Below the pieces are notes generated by a model, which saw only the letters and a list, made by a program, of their open reading frames with translations, was not told where the DNA came from and ran no database searches. A program made the translations under genes and the position numbers. This document shows, piece by piece, positions 51,575 through 60,122 of a stretch of DNA of 64,000 nucleotides. The stretch is taken from positions 62,001 through 126,000 of the forward strand of contig JAHWIR010000010.1 of assembly GCA_019322435.1 (NCBI GenBank). Direction: 5' to 3'. Position 1 is the stretch's first letter. Every line of letters begins with the position of its first letter. This DNA is from Candidatus Woesearchaeota archaeon. GTDB taxonomy: Archaea; Nanobdellota; Nanobdellia; Woesearchaeales; WJKL01.

Positions 51575-52028
51575 CTTTATCATAATCAACAGAAATCTTT
51601 TTCCCTTTCTCTACATCTATTCCATAAACTCTGTTCCCTAATCTTGTAATCTTCATGATCTTGGCTCCTGCCTTGACAACATCTCCAACTTTGAATCTAG
51701 GCATCCTGTACAGCACAGTAAGCCTGTACACCTTCTTGCTTGTCTGCCTTCTGACACCAAACAACTTTCTGCTTATCTTGACCTCTCCGCCGTATTTTTT
51801 CTGCAAAGTCTTTGCAATCACCTGCATTGTCTTCTGCGAACTGAGATACAAATCCTTGCCATTCTTGAACTTGACCTCTTTTGCAATAAAAGCAGGCTTG
51901 TTCATCTCAACCAAAGCTCTAGCTTCCTTGACAATTTTCTTAGTGACATTTCTAAGCTGAAGATTTCCTTCATAATAATTTGATGCAACTACTTTTCCTT
52001 CATCATTGCGATATATCATACCCCTCAT
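51567..52028 (-). CDS. NMD3-like protein without N-terminal zinc ribbons
   Basis: The 153 residues match the central and C-terminal parts of archaeal NMD3: YYEGNLQLRNV, NGKDLYLSSQKTMQVIAKTLQKKYGG, KISRKLFGVRR, YRLTVLYRMPRFKVGDVV, and a small SH3-like end. The N-terminal CxxC-type zinc ribbons of NMD3 are absent; no Cys is present at all. NMD3 binds the large ribosomal subunit. A start at 52019 is also possible, as the TATA-like element near 52046 would give a leaderless transcript there. Confidence 0.8.
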   Translation of the reverse strand: MRGMIYRNDEGKVVASNYYEGNLQLRNVTKKIVKEARALVEMNKPAFIAKEVKFKNGKDLYLSSQKTMQVIAKTLQKKYGGEVKISRKLFGVRRQTSKKVYRLTVLYRMPRFKVGDVVKAGAKIMKITRLGNRVYGIDVEKGKKISVDYDKVR

Positions 52029-52073
52029 AAAAAGCGATAGGTTTATAATACTTTTGTGTTCTAATAAAAACAG

Positions 52074-52694
52074 ATGGATATTAAAAAGATTCTGAAGAAA
52101 ATATGGTGGTTTATCTGGGAAGATAACAGCATCTGGAGCTGGATTGTCAATATCATTCTAGCTTTTATCCTGATAAAATTTGTAGTCTACCCTGTCATCG
52201 GCCTGATATTCTCAACATCCTATCCGATTGTAGCAGTTGTTTCAGGAAGCATGGAGCATGACGGTTCTTTCAATGACTGGTGGGAATCAGGTGCCTTATG
52301 CGAAGACAGCAGCTGCAACCAGGCAATATATTACCAGAACTTTGGGATAACAAAACAGGATTTTCAAAACTTCAGATTCAAAAACGGCTTTAACCAAGGA
52401 GATATAATGCTGTTAAGAGGAGTAAAGCCAGAAAAAATAGATCTTGGAGACATCCTAGTCTTCCAGTCAACAAGGCCAGATCCAATAATCCATCGAGTAA
52501 TAAAGATAGAAAAAAGAAATACAACATACTATTTCCAGACAAAAGGAGACCATAACCTTGCATCCTATCCAGGCTTGAAAGAAATTGAAATCAATGAAAA
52601 TAGGGTAATAGGAAAAGCCTATCTAAGAGTCCCTTATCTGGGCTGGATAAAGATAGGAGCAGTAAAACTGTGGAACATACTAAGGCCAAGGTGA
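52074..52694 (+). CDS. Signal peptidase I, archaeal type (Ser-His)
   Basis: The 206 residues have an N-terminal membrane anchor (about 23-48). The catalytic Ser is Ser59 in SGSMEHDGS, and a His stands in place of the bacterial Lys in PDPIIHRVI (His140). TKGDHN with the conserved Asp follows. A ~45-residue Cys-containing insertion separates the first and second motifs (ALCEDSSC). It processes secreted precursors such as the surface proteins in this window. Confidence 0.92.
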   Translation: MDIKKILKKIWWFIWEDNSIWSWIVNIILAFILIKFVVYPVIGLIFSTSYPIVAVVSGSMEHDGSFNDWWESGALCEDSSCNQAIYYQNFGITKQDFQNFRFKNGFNQGDIMLLRGVKPEKIDLGDILVFQSTRPDPIIHRVIKIEKRNTTYYFQTKGDHNLASYPGLKEIEINENRVIGKAYLRVPYLGWIKIGAVKLWNILRPR

Positions 52695-52697
52695 TTT

Positions 52698-53021
52698 ATG
52701 ATGACTCTATTCTGCCCAAAATGCGGCTCACTAATGAAACCAAGCACAAGCGGAAAAAAGAAGATGATGGTATGCAGCTGCGGCTATAAGACAACAGAGA
52801 TTGAAGAGACAAAAATTAAAGAAACAGTTAAAGAAGAAAAGCCAGAAATGGCAGTCATTGAAAAAGAAGACACAGCCTATCCTTTAGTTGACAAGAAATG
52901 CCCAAAATGCGGCCATAACAAAGCATATTTCTGGGAAATCCAGACAAGAGCATCAGATGAGCCAGCAACACAGTTCTTCAAGTGCGAAAAATGCAATCAC
53001 ACATGGAGGCATTATGATTAA
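52698..53021 (+). CDS. tfs: Transcription factor TFS
   Basis: TFS stimulates transcript cleavage by backtracked RNA polymerase. The 107 residues have an N-terminal zinc ribbon (CPKCG...CSCG) and a C-terminal TFIIS-like ribbon (CPKCGH...CEKC). The cleavage-active hairpin reads TRASDEPATQFF, with the conserved Asp-Glu pair in RASDEP. The order of Ser and Ala in the loop differs from the usual RSADEP. Two adjacent ATGs (52698, 52701) are possible. Confidence 0.93.
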   Translation: MMTLFCPKCGSLMKPSTSGKKKMMVCSCGYKTTEIEETKIKETVKEEKPEMAVIEKEDTAYPLVDKKCPKCGHNKAYFWEIQTRASDEPATQFFKCEKCNHTWRHYD

Positions 53022-53253
53022 TCTTTCTCCTTACATCAAAGACAACAAATTAAAGATAACAGTAAAACCAAATTCTCCAAAAAATCAGATCAAGATAGAA
53101 GATAACAAAGTAAAACTATACATAAAAGCACCGCCTGAAAAAGGCAAAGCAAACAAAGAAGTCATCAAATTTTTCTCAAAACTTCTTAAGAAAGATATCA
53201 AGATTATAGCTGGACTAACATCCAGGCAAAAACTAATTAGAACAGGAAAATAA
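53014..53253 (+). CDS. DUF167/YggU family protein
   Basis: The 79 residues start at the ATG overlapping the tfs stop by eight bases. They contain KITVKPNSPKNQIKIE, KLYIKAPPEKGKANKEVIKFFSKLL and AGLTSRQKLI, which match DUF167 (YggU). The family is widespread and small with unknown function; a role in RNA or ribosome biology is often guessed. It is probably cotranslated with tfs. Confidence 0.9.
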   Translation: MINLSPYIKDNKLKITVKPNSPKNQIKIEDNKVKLYIKAPPEKGKANKEVIKFFSKLLKKDIKIIAGLTSRQKLIRTGK

Positions 53254-53256
53254 AAC

Positions 53257-53346
53257 CTATTCTTCTCTAGGTTCTTTTTCTTTACAAAAATTATCTAAAG
53301 GTACACAGTCTTTTCCAGCTGCATAACTTACCAATGGTTTTGCCAT
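53257..53346 (-). CDS. Possible 29-residue protein
   Basis: A short frame (ATG at 53346, TAG at 53257-53259) is preceded by GAGGTGA seven bases upstream. The predicted peptide has two Cys at positions 14 and 21 and a charged end (KEKEPREE). It lies in the gap between the converging DUF167 gene and dcd, is on the same strand as dcd, and would be downstream of it. Only the ribosome-binding site and open frame support it. Confidence 0.35.
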   Translation of the reverse strand: MAKPLVSYAAGKDCVPLDNFCKEKEPREE

Positions 53347-53433
53347 ATCTATTCACCTCATTTTTCAGATAAAGGGATAAAAGGCCACCTCCTGCCCTCT
53401 CCCATTATCTAAACACCTTTTTCCCGCTAATGA

Positions 53434-53973
53434 TCATACTTGTTTTTCTTTTGCTTCAGTTGTTACCCTTCCGCCTTGCCACTGTCCTCTGTACAATCCA
53501 GTTTTTCCATCGACTTTATGGAATATTGCAAAAGCGATTCTTGCACCCATTTCTAATCTAAAATCAGTATTTCCGTTATTCATTATTCCAAAATTTAACG
53601 GACCGCAATAACCAGGGTCAACCTTCCCTGTAAATAATGTAACACCAAATCTAAATAAAGTAGCTCTAGGTCTAAACAGCCCAATCATGTCCTTAGGAAG
53701 ATTAACCTTCTCCATAGTTTGCAAAACATAATACTCTCCTGGTTTAATCACAACTTCTGTTTTCTTTCCTTCTTCAAATTTAGCAACCAGTTCCATCTCA
53801 GGCGTCTTTCTTTCTTCAATACCAAGAAAACCATCTCCTACTACCTTATACAATTCACTAATCCTTAGATCAAAGCCTGCTCCCTCAGGATTATCTAGCT
53901 CTCTATCACACAAATTCTCAACTAGCTTTTTCTCTTTCACCATTTCAAGAAGTTTGTCAACACCCAATACCAT
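53434..53973 (-). CDS. Dcd/dUTPase-family protein with changed active site
   Basis: I start at the ATG at 53973, which has GAGGGCG ten bases upstream. The 179 residues have the Dcd fold: LVENLCDRELDNPEGAGFDLRISELYKV, GEYYVLQTMEKVNLP, RPRATLFRFG, and KVDPGYCGPLNFGIMNNG. The catalytic Glu of dCTP deaminase (the E in LEL-N) reads G or F here, and the R-S-S segment reads RPRAT. It may be a dUTPase-like or a non-deaminating dNTP-binding protein. Confidence 0.75.
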   Translation of the reverse strand: MVLGVDKLLEMVKEKKLVENLCDRELDNPEGAGFDLRISELYKVVGDGFLGIEERKTPEMELVAKFEEGKKTEVVIKPGEYYVLQTMEKVNLPKDMIGLFRPRATLFRFGVTLFTGKVDPGYCGPLNFGIMNNGNTDFRLEMGARIAFAIFHKVDGKTGLYRGQWQGGRVTTEAKEKQV

Positions 53974-54101
53974 TGTTACGCCCTCGTCGATAAAAATTTT
54001 ATAGATTTTCAAAAGAAAAACTCATATATAAATAAAATCAACATCCAACATATAATTAAGAACATATATAATGCAGTCCGATACCACTTGGAAGAGTACA
54101 A

Positions 54102-54626
54102 TCAGGCCTGTTTCTGCATTCCGCCAAATCCACCCTTGTCAAACCTGAACAAAGGAGAAAGCTTCTTCTCTACAATCCTCAAACTATCAGCTTTAATCTT
54201 GAAATTCAATGTATTAAAACTTTGAGTTAAAAAAGTGATATTCCAAACATGCTTTTTATCCAGTGTCTGCAGTATAGCAATTATCTTTCTTGGAGATTCA
54301 GTTGCATACTCCTCTTTCTGCGTGTCAACAGCTATAGTCATAGCATCGCTTAAATCATGCTTTACTTTGCCGACATCAACTTTCTCCACAGCCTTCTTCT
54401 TTTTCTGCAAAACCTCTTCCTCTGGCTCTATTGTAATCTTTTCTCCAACATTGAAAGAGACAACCTTTTCATGCTTTTTATGATAATAACCAATCTTCCA
54501 ATCATCCTCTTTGTCTTCAACAACAAACATAGCATAGCTCAGATAGGTTTCAGGATTTTCCTTTTTCCATTCCTTGAATTCCTTTGATTTCTCCAAAATT
54601 CCAAGAGCATCCTTGAATTGTTTCAT
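54102..54626 (-). CDS. Unknown protein with repeated alpha/beta segments
   Basis: The product is about 174 residues, not firmly recognised. The start ATG at 54626 is chosen; a GTG at 54635 is in frame. The pattern (helix, then SYAMFVVEDKEDDWKIGYYHKKHEKVVSF) looks PepSY-like. A second region, KHVWNITFLTQSFNTLNFKIKADSLRI, has a similar tryptophan-centred strand set. There is no signal peptide, and the C-terminus is Gly-rich (GGFGGM). It diverges from taw1 with about 50 bp between. Confidence 0.5.
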   Translation of the reverse strand: MKQFKDALGILEKSKEFKEWKKENPETYLSYAMFVVEDKEDDWKIGYYHKKHEKVVSFNVGEKITIEPEEEVLQKKKKAVEKVDVGKVKHDLSDAMTIAVDTQKEEYATESPRKIIAILQTLDKKHVWNITFLTQSFNTLNFKIKADSLRIVEKKLSPLFRFDKGGFGGMQKQA

Positions 54627-54679
54627 CTTTTCCACTTAATTTGCTAAGCTTTATATATTTTTTCATACTCAATTTCCAT

Positions 54680-55594
54680 ATGGTAAAGCCAGAACTAAAA
54701 AAACTCTTAGAAAAACAGCATTACGCATTTATTGGAGACCATTCTGCAATAAAAATCTGCGCCTGGACAAAGAAATCTTTGCTAGATCAAGATATCTGTT
54801 ACAAAGAAAAATTTTATGGCATCTCCTCTCACCAATGCTGCCAAATCTCAACAACAATTGGCTACTGCCAAAATCGCTGCATCTTCTGCTGGCGCCCAAT
54901 TGAATACACAGAAGGAGATAAACTAAAAAATATTGACAATCCTAAAGAATTGATTGAAAAAGCAATCAAAGCACAGCAAAAACAATTGTCAGGTTTTGGT
55001 GGAAACAAAAAACTAAACAAAGAGAAATTCAAACAAGCCCAAATCCCAAATCAATTTGCAATCTCTTTATCAGGAGAACCATTAATCTACCCAAAACTAG
55101 GCGAATTAATAAAAGAAATCTTCAAGAGAAAAGCAACAGCCTATATCGTTACAAATGGCTTGCTTCCAGAAGCTTTATCCCAATTGTCTCCATTGCCTAC
55201 TAACTTATACATCTCCTTAGATGCTCCTAACAAAACTTTGTTCAAAAAAATAGACCAGCCTCAGATCAAAGATGCATGGAAAAAATTAAATCAATCTCTA
55301 GAAATTATATCTACTCTAAAAACAACAACAGTTCTTAGAATAACTTTGATAAAAGGGCTTAATGATGTAAATCCAGAACAATATGCAGAATTAATAAATA
55401 AAGCAAATCCTAATTTTGTTGAAGTCAAGGCATTTATGTGGGTAGGAGCATCCCAAGAAAGACTAGAAATAGAAAACATGCCGCTCCATGAAGAAATAAA
55501 AGAATTCTCAAAGAAAATTCTAAAACATCTTAAAAATTACAAGCTAAAAGACGAGAAAAAAGAATCAAGAGTTGTTTTGCTCAGCAGGGTTTAG
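54680..55594 (+). CDS. taw1: 4-demethylwyosine synthase Taw1 (radical SAM)
   Basis: Taw1 builds the tricyclic 4-demethylwyosine at G37 of tRNA-Phe from pyruvate and SAM. I start at the ATG at 54680 (MVKPELKKLL). The 304 residues have the radical SAM cluster motif CQNRCIFCW (CxxxCxxC) and upstream Cys residues (HQCCQIS and others) that may ligate a second cluster. SLSGEPLIYPKLGEL and ISLDAPNKTLFKK are also present. The length and motifs fit archaeal TYW1, which lacks the flavodoxin domain of the eukaryotic enzyme. Confidence 0.93.
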   Translation: MVKPELKKLLEKQHYAFIGDHSAIKICAWTKKSLLDQDICYKEKFYGISSHQCCQISTTIGYCQNRCIFCWRPIEYTEGDKLKNIDNPKELIEKAIKAQQKQLSGFGGNKKLNKEKFKQAQIPNQFAISLSGEPLIYPKLGELIKEIFKRKATAYIVTNGLLPEALSQLSPLPTNLYISLDAPNKTLFKKIDQPQIKDAWKKLNQSLEIISTLKTTTVLRITLIKGLNDVNPEQYAELINKANPNFVEVKAFMWVGASQERLEIENMPLHEEIKEFSKKILKHLKNYKLKDEKKESRVVLLSRV

Positions 55595-55599
55595 TTTAT

Positions 55600-56844
55600 T
55601 TAGAATGTTTGTTCTTTGTATTTTTTCAAAAATGATTGTGCAAATTTTTCTTGTGTTTTTTTTGCCTCAGCCATTTCAGATACATATTGCTTTAGTTTTG
55701 CTTCATCCATTTCAGGAAGCTCTCCTGGATAAACCCTTGTATTTCTATAGTCTATATGCGTCTTACCCATATCAAAACACTCGAACATTGGATTCCATCT
55801 ACTCCAACTAGAACTTGGTTGTCTTCTATGAGCTATATCACCCAACATTTCAACAGCACCAAATGGAGCTTCTAAATATCTTCCATATATTTGTGCACCA
55901 TCCATTACTTTAAATCCCCTTCCTCGAAGTTCTGCTGCCATTTTTGCTTGATTTTCAGGTTCTAATATTTCCTTACCACTCATATGATGCATATATTTAA
56001 ACAACAAGCCTTTTCCACGGATAGTATCTACAACAGACATCCCTACAAGACGCGCTTTTGAGATTCCTGCTGCAGCCATACCTGCTAATACACTTTCTAA
56101 TGGATTTGTTGCAACAAACACAAACCCTTCATACTCATATGCAATCATTGATTGAATCATTGGAATTAGTTTTTCACAAGTTGTATCAAATCCATCTTCT
56201 CTTTTTCCAGTATATTGTGCTCCAGATGTAATCATCAATACATCTGGATTTGCTTGAAGAAGTTTATCAAAAGAATCATGGAACATAGCCCCTAATCCAT
56301 TCTCATAAATGCCTAATGGCGCCATGACACTATCATATGGCTGTTCATTAAAATTGTCATGGTAGTATGGACTCCATACATTAATTTGATCTATCCAGTA
56401 TGAATTATGAGATGCAAGTAATTGTTCTAATGTTCCTGCACCAAACTTACCAAGTCCAACCAATCCATTATTCAATGGGACTCTGAATCTGTTGTTCTCA
56501 TTCAATTTGTCAAACATCAGTTGAACTTCTTTCTCATTTTTTGGCTCTTCCAGCCAGTAATCAAAATTTCCATTAATAACTGCATTGATCGATGCTCGAT
56601 TATTCAATACCTGGTTACCTGTAATCACAACAGGTAGATTTGGACGATTTTCTTGAATACGCTCTCCAAATCCAATATCATCTACTACAACTAAACTAGT
56701 ATCTTCAAATAATACCCCATAATCTAAATCTGGTGCAACATAGAAATCAATAACCTGGCAGTCATATTTCTGTTCAAGAAGATGGACAAAGTCCCACATT
56801 CTCTCTTTATCTTCTATACCTGTGATAACTAATGGTTTTTTCAT
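55600..56844 (-). CDS. Receiver-like domain fused to LDH/MDH-like dehydrogenase domain
   Basis: The 414-residue protein has two parts. Residues 1-118 resemble a response-regulator receiver (LVVVDDIGFGERI, NLPVVITGN, then NAVINGNFDYWLEEP like GA-x-DYL-x-KP), although the N-terminal acidic pair is not clear. Residues 125-410 resemble lactate/malate dehydrogenase: LVGLGKFGAG (NAD loop), TSGAQYTGKREDGFD, FVATNPLE (NP-x-D-like) and MSVVDTIRGKG (D-x-x-R). The catalytic His (G-E-H-G) has no equivalent; GAQIYGRYLEAPFG stands there. It is likely a regulator or pseudoenzyme. Confidence 0.65.
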   Translation of the reverse strand: MKKPLVITGIEDKERMWDFVHLLEQKYDCQVIDFYVAPDLDYGVLFEDTSLVVVDDIGFGERIQENRPNLPVVITGNQVLNNRASINAVINGNFDYWLEEPKNEKEVQLMFDKLNENNRFRVPLNNGLVGLGKFGAGTLEQLLASHNSYWIDQINVWSPYYHDNFNEQPYDSVMAPLGIYENGLGAMFHDSFDKLLQANPDVLMITSGAQYTGKREDGFDTTCEKLIPMIQSMIAYEYEGFVFVATNPLESVLAGMAAAGISKARLVGMSVVDTIRGKGLLFKYMHHMSGKEILEPENQAKMAAELRGRGFKVMDGAQIYGRYLEAPFGAVEMLGDIAHRRQPSSSWSRWNPMFECFDMGKTHIDYRNTRVYPGELPEMDEAKLKQYVSEMAEAKKTQEKFAQSFLKKYKEQTF

Positions 56845-56886
56845 TCAATAGGGAATAGAAGGATATATTTAAAGCTGATTGAAAAA

Positions 56887-57771
56887 TTAATCTATGCAAT
56901 CTTTAGGAAAACCTCTTCCTCTAAGATAATTATGCATCTCATCAGAAGCCTTGACGACTTTTATCTTATATCCCATTTTTTCTCGCATAGTCGCCATCAT
57001 TACCAAATAATTTACACACCCTTCTTCAGCTTTTTCAGCTTTGTTTAAATTGCAATAAAATTCTTTTTTATTCCCAACAACTAAGTCAAAAAAATAACCA
57101 CTTAATACTTTCTTATAGTCTTCATCTAATTTTTCTGGAGCCTTATCAGTTATCCTGTCTTTCTTGCCCCATGAAAAAATATTTTTAAAGAAATCAACAA
57201 AACCATTCGATTCTACAGATTCTAAAAGAATACTCACCCCAGCATACTTGCCTTCTTTATAACTTATCATTATATTAGCATCATATTCTTCTGCAGTTCC
57301 ATCTTTTCCTGCTGTCTTAATTGTTTTATAACCTCCGCCTAGTTCAAATTTATCCATTGTAGGGAATAAAGCAAGACAATTAAGGTCTTCTGGATTCTCG
57401 CAAATAATTGAAGCAGCCTTCCCTTTCAAATCAGTTTTGTCATAACCCAATCTGGTTGTAACAACCTTGTTAATATCAGTAATATTTCCTTTTTTATCAA
57501 CTTCTATTCTAGCTATGCCTTTTTCTATCTCTTCTTTTTCTTCCCTTCTCCTATATTCTTCTTGAGTTTTGGCAAGCATCTGCTCAAGATCTTCATTTTT
57601 CTGCTCAGAAGCTTCTAATTTTTCGCTTAATTCTTCTGTCTCTTCATTTTTTTCCTGTACAGTCTTCTCAAGGCCTTTTATCCTCTCGTCTCTCTCAGAG
57701 ATATCTTTATTATATCCTTGTTTTAATTTCAGAACATCTTCAGCAACCTTATCAAAATCTTTCTCATCCAT
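56887..57771 (-). CDS. Coiled-coil PAS protein with unknown C-terminal domain
   Basis: The 294-residue protein starts with a long coiled coil (about 8-105, Glu/Lys-rich). A PAS-like domain follows (about 107-195: IARIEVDKKGNITDINKVVTTRLGYDKTDLKGK). A C-terminal region of about 90 residues has two Cys (EFYCNLN and EEGCVNY) and ends in LRGRGFPKDC. There is no kinase, cyclase or methyl-accepting part. It lies directly upstream of the receiver/MDH-like gene in the same direction (42 bp), so the pair may form a small sensory unit. That link is inference. Confidence 0.6.
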   Translation of the reverse strand: MDEKDFDKVAEDVLKLKQGYNKDISERDERIKGLEKTVQEKNEETEELSEKLEASEQKNEDLEQMLAKTQEEYRRREEKEEIEKGIARIEVDKKGNITDINKVVTTRLGYDKTDLKGKAASIICENPEDLNCLALFPTMDKFELGGGYKTIKTAGKDGTAEEYDANIMISYKEGKYAGVSILLESVESNGFVDFFKNIFSWGKKDRITDKAPEKLDEDYKKVLSGYFFDLVVGNKKEFYCNLNKAEKAEEGCVNYLVMMATMREKMGYKIKVVKASDEMHNYLRGRGFPKDCID

Positions 57772-57812
57772 AGAAAAGAACTACATTTAGTATATATAAA
57801 AAGTTATTTGCA

Positions 57813-58406
57813 CTACACTACAATAATCCTTCCTTTATACCCAGGATTCATGACTTTTGTCTTTCCAATCTTGTCTTCTCCAACACATTCATGCAGATGC
57901 CCAGCAATAACTAACTCAGGCTTTATTTTCTCAATAAACTTTCTAAAAGATTTATTTCCAGCATGCTCTCCTCCAATCTCATCAATCCTTGTCTTATAAG
58001 GGGGAGCATGACTCACAAATACAACCTTGTCCCCTTGTTTTACCCATTCCTTAAATTTCTTTGCACGCTTCTCAAAATCATTATCTCTAAAACTAAATCC
58101 TCCTCCACCCCAGCCCAAAAACAGATAGCTGTTCTTTCTAAATTTATTATTATGAATAAAATAACAATTCTTGAACTTCTTGCAGTCCTTTCTCAACTCT
58201 ACATCATCCTCATGATTGCCATGAATAACCAAGACAGGCTTTCCAAGCTTATCCAATCTTGAAAGAATCTCTTCCTGCGCTTCTCCAAATATTGTAAAAT
58301 CACCAGCACAAACAATCAATTCAACATCCTTCTTCCTTGCCCTAGAAATAATCTTCCTTAAACCAGATTTACTCCCATGCAGATCAACAAATGCTAAAAC
58401 TTTCAT
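57813..58406 (-). CDS. YfcE-like metallophosphoesterase
   Basis: The 197 residues have the five metallophosphoesterase motifs: FVDLHG (D-x-H), AGDFTIFG (GD), IHGNHED (GNHE), VSHAPPYK and AGHLHE (GH-x-H). It belongs to the small calcineurin-like YfcE/MJ0936 group that cleaves phosphodiesters. It diverges from 58489-58977 with an 82-bp gap that holds no clear TATA on its side. Confidence 0.92.
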   Translation of the reverse strand: MKVLAFVDLHGSKSGLRKIISRARKKDVELIVCAGDFTIFGEAQEEILSRLDKLGKPVLVIHGNHEDDVELRKDCKKFKNCYFIHNNKFRKNSYLFLGWGGGGFSFRDNDFEKRAKKFKEWVKQGDKVVFVSHAPPYKTRIDEIGGEHAGNKSFRKFIEKIKPELVIAGHLHECVGEDKIGKTKVMNPGYKGRIIVV

Positions 58407-58488
58407 TAAGTTTTACAAGATTGCTTTTTGTATTTAAACTTTTGTAAAAATCACGAAGGTTTTTAAACAATCTAAATTAGAATAAAAT

Positions 58489-58977
58489 ATGGAATCAACA
58501 TCACAAACTATAAGGTTTTTCTATATTGAAACTCCTAAATTTGAAAAAATTCTTAGACAAAAGGCTGCAGAACAAGGAATAAGCTTTACTACAGAATATA
58601 TCCCTCCGCAACCATTGCAGACATGGAAAGAAAGAAAATTTGCTTACGCCTTTGCAATGGAATTAGGCCTCAAAAATGAATATTTTGCTCCTTTTAGAAT
58701 CAATAACAGACCAACACTAGAGGAAAGAGCTGTTGTTAAAGATTGGCTAGACAAGCTTAAAAAATATAAGCCAGTATCTTATGAGATGCATGATAAATTC
58801 TATACAATCACGACTGAACATGAAGAAAATCCTCTTTACGAAGAAGAAGTTACAGCTGCTGAAGGACTAGTAAGAAAAATCTTTGATTTAACAGAAGAAA
58901 GAATGGAAGATATCAAAGACATTGTCAATCATGTAAAATATGATGGAAAATACAGAAATACATTAATTCTAAAGTAA
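58489..58977 (+). CDS. Unknown protein
   Basis: The 162 residues are not recognised. The sequence is soluble and mixed alpha/beta, with KFAYAFAMELGLKNEYFAPF and a C-terminal helix DLTEERMEDIKDIVNHVK. There is no signal peptide. The gene has a TATA-like element (TTTTTAAAC) about 25 bp upstream and ends eight bases inside the converging polyprenol-kinase-like gene. Codon pattern and length suggest a true gene. Confidence 0.5.
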   Translation: MESTSQTIRFFYIETPKFEKILRQKAAEQGISFTTEYIPPQPLQTWKERKFAYAFAMELGLKNEYFAPFRINNRPTLEERAVVKDWLDKLKKYKPVSYEMHDKFYTITTEHEENPLYEEEVTAAEGLVRKIFDLTEERMEDIKDIVNHVKYDGKYRNTLILK

Positions 58978-59556
58978 AGCCCTGACAACCATAATAACAA
59001 CACCAGCAACAAAAGGCATAACCAGATTATCATCAACAGGATGTCTTCCAATTTTCAACCCAACACCTTCTGCAATCATTGCAGCAATTGCAGCAAAACC
59101 AGCTTCTAACATAGGAACAAAAAACAAAGCCCCAACAAAGGCAGCAATAGCTCCAGCAATGCTTCCTTCTAAAAACTTCTTCTTGCTAAATGGGTGTTTC
59201 ATAGTCCCATACTGTCCAACAAGAGGAGCAATAGAATCCCCAATAGCCAGTATGATCAAGCTAGCCATTGCAACCTCTTTCGGAAACAACAGTAAACAAA
59301 CAAATACACTAACTATATACAATACAGTTCCTTTGCCAGGAAATGTCTTCAAATCCTTAGACCTCTCAAACTGCTTCAATACAGGATACAAAACAGGAAT
59401 CTTGTACTTCTTCATAATCAAAGAAAGTACAAAATAAATAACAACCAATATCCCCGCAACATAGACATCAATTATATCAAAATAAATAAGAATAACATAA
59501 AGCAATCCTCCAATAAAATGCATTACCTGTCTTCTCCATTCCAGATTTGAAAGCAT
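58969..59556 (-). CDS. Polyprenol/phytol kinase-like membrane protein (CTP-dependent, SEC59/VTE5 type)
   Basis: The 195-residue integral membrane protein has about five to six helices. It contains WRRQVMHFIGG at the start, then FPGKGTVLYIVSVFVC, LAIGDSIAPLVGQYG and SKKKFLEGSIAGAI. These are the conserved features of the CTP-dependent DGK1/SEC59/VTE5 kinases (Asp in G-D-S and Gly-rich E-G-S-x-x-G). It could phosphorylate dolichol or geranylgeraniol for glycan carrier or lipid pools. It follows the COG2426 gene by two bases. Confidence 0.8.
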   Translation of the reverse strand: MLSNLEWRRQVMHFIGGLLYVILIYFDIIDVYVAGILVVIYFVLSLIMKKYKIPVLYPVLKQFERSKDLKTFPGKGTVLYIVSVFVCLLLFPKEVAMASLIILAIGDSIAPLVGQYGTMKHPFSKKKFLEGSIAGAIAAFVGALFFVPMLEAGFAAIAAMIAEGVGLKIGRHPVDDNLVMPFVAGVVIMVVRALL

Positions 59557-59558
59557 CT

Positions 59559-60038
59559 TTAACCCACCTTAATAAACAATCTAAATATCTCCAATCCGCT
59601 GACACTTGCAATTAAAACCAAGATTCCAGCAATCAACACACCAATCACAGAAGCAATCATATAATCCTTAAACTTAAATCCAAGCAAATACCCTCCTAAT
59701 CCTCCAGAATAGACACCGCTTCCAGGCAGCGGAATCCCTATAAACACAGCCAGCCCTAATTTTCCATACTTCTCAACATAAGGCTTTACTTTCTTCTGCG
59801 TTCTGACAACCATCTTATCATACAGCTTAGAAATAGCCTTGATCTTCAAAAAAAGCTGCATAACATAATTGATAAACAGCCATATCAGGGGAGCTAGTAA
59901 TATATTAGCAACAACACAAACAGCAAACACAAGCCAAGGGTCCATTCCCAATTTTAGAATCCCCCAAGGAATGCTGGCTCTTAATTCTAAGAAAGGCAGC
60001 AAAGTCATCAGCACCAATATAATAATTTCTTCAATCAT
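59559..60038 (-). CDS. COG2426 family small membrane transporter
   Basis: The 159 residues (ATG at 60038; TTG at 60056 rejected) form four membrane helices. They have the family LPFLELRASIPWGILKLG N-terminal segment, RTQKKVKPYVEKYGKLGLAVFIGIPLPGSGVYSGGLG and GFKFKDYM. These match the Sm_multidrug_ex (PF06695) family, whose transported substrate is not known. The polyprenol-kinase-like gene follows after two bases. Confidence 0.88.
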   Translation of the reverse strand: MIEEIIILVLMTLLPFLELRASIPWGILKLGMDPWLVFAVCVVANILLAPLIWLFINYVMQLFLKIKAISKLYDKMVVRTQKKVKPYVEKYGKLGLAVFIGIPLPGSGVYSGGLGGYLLGFKFKDYMIASVIGVLIAGILVLIASVSGLEIFRLFIKVG

Positions 60039-60122
60039 AATGTAAAAAAAGAACAACCCCTATATAAAATTTTGTAAGAAATTTTATGCTTGTAAGACTT
60101 TTACCTTACATTGTATAAATAA

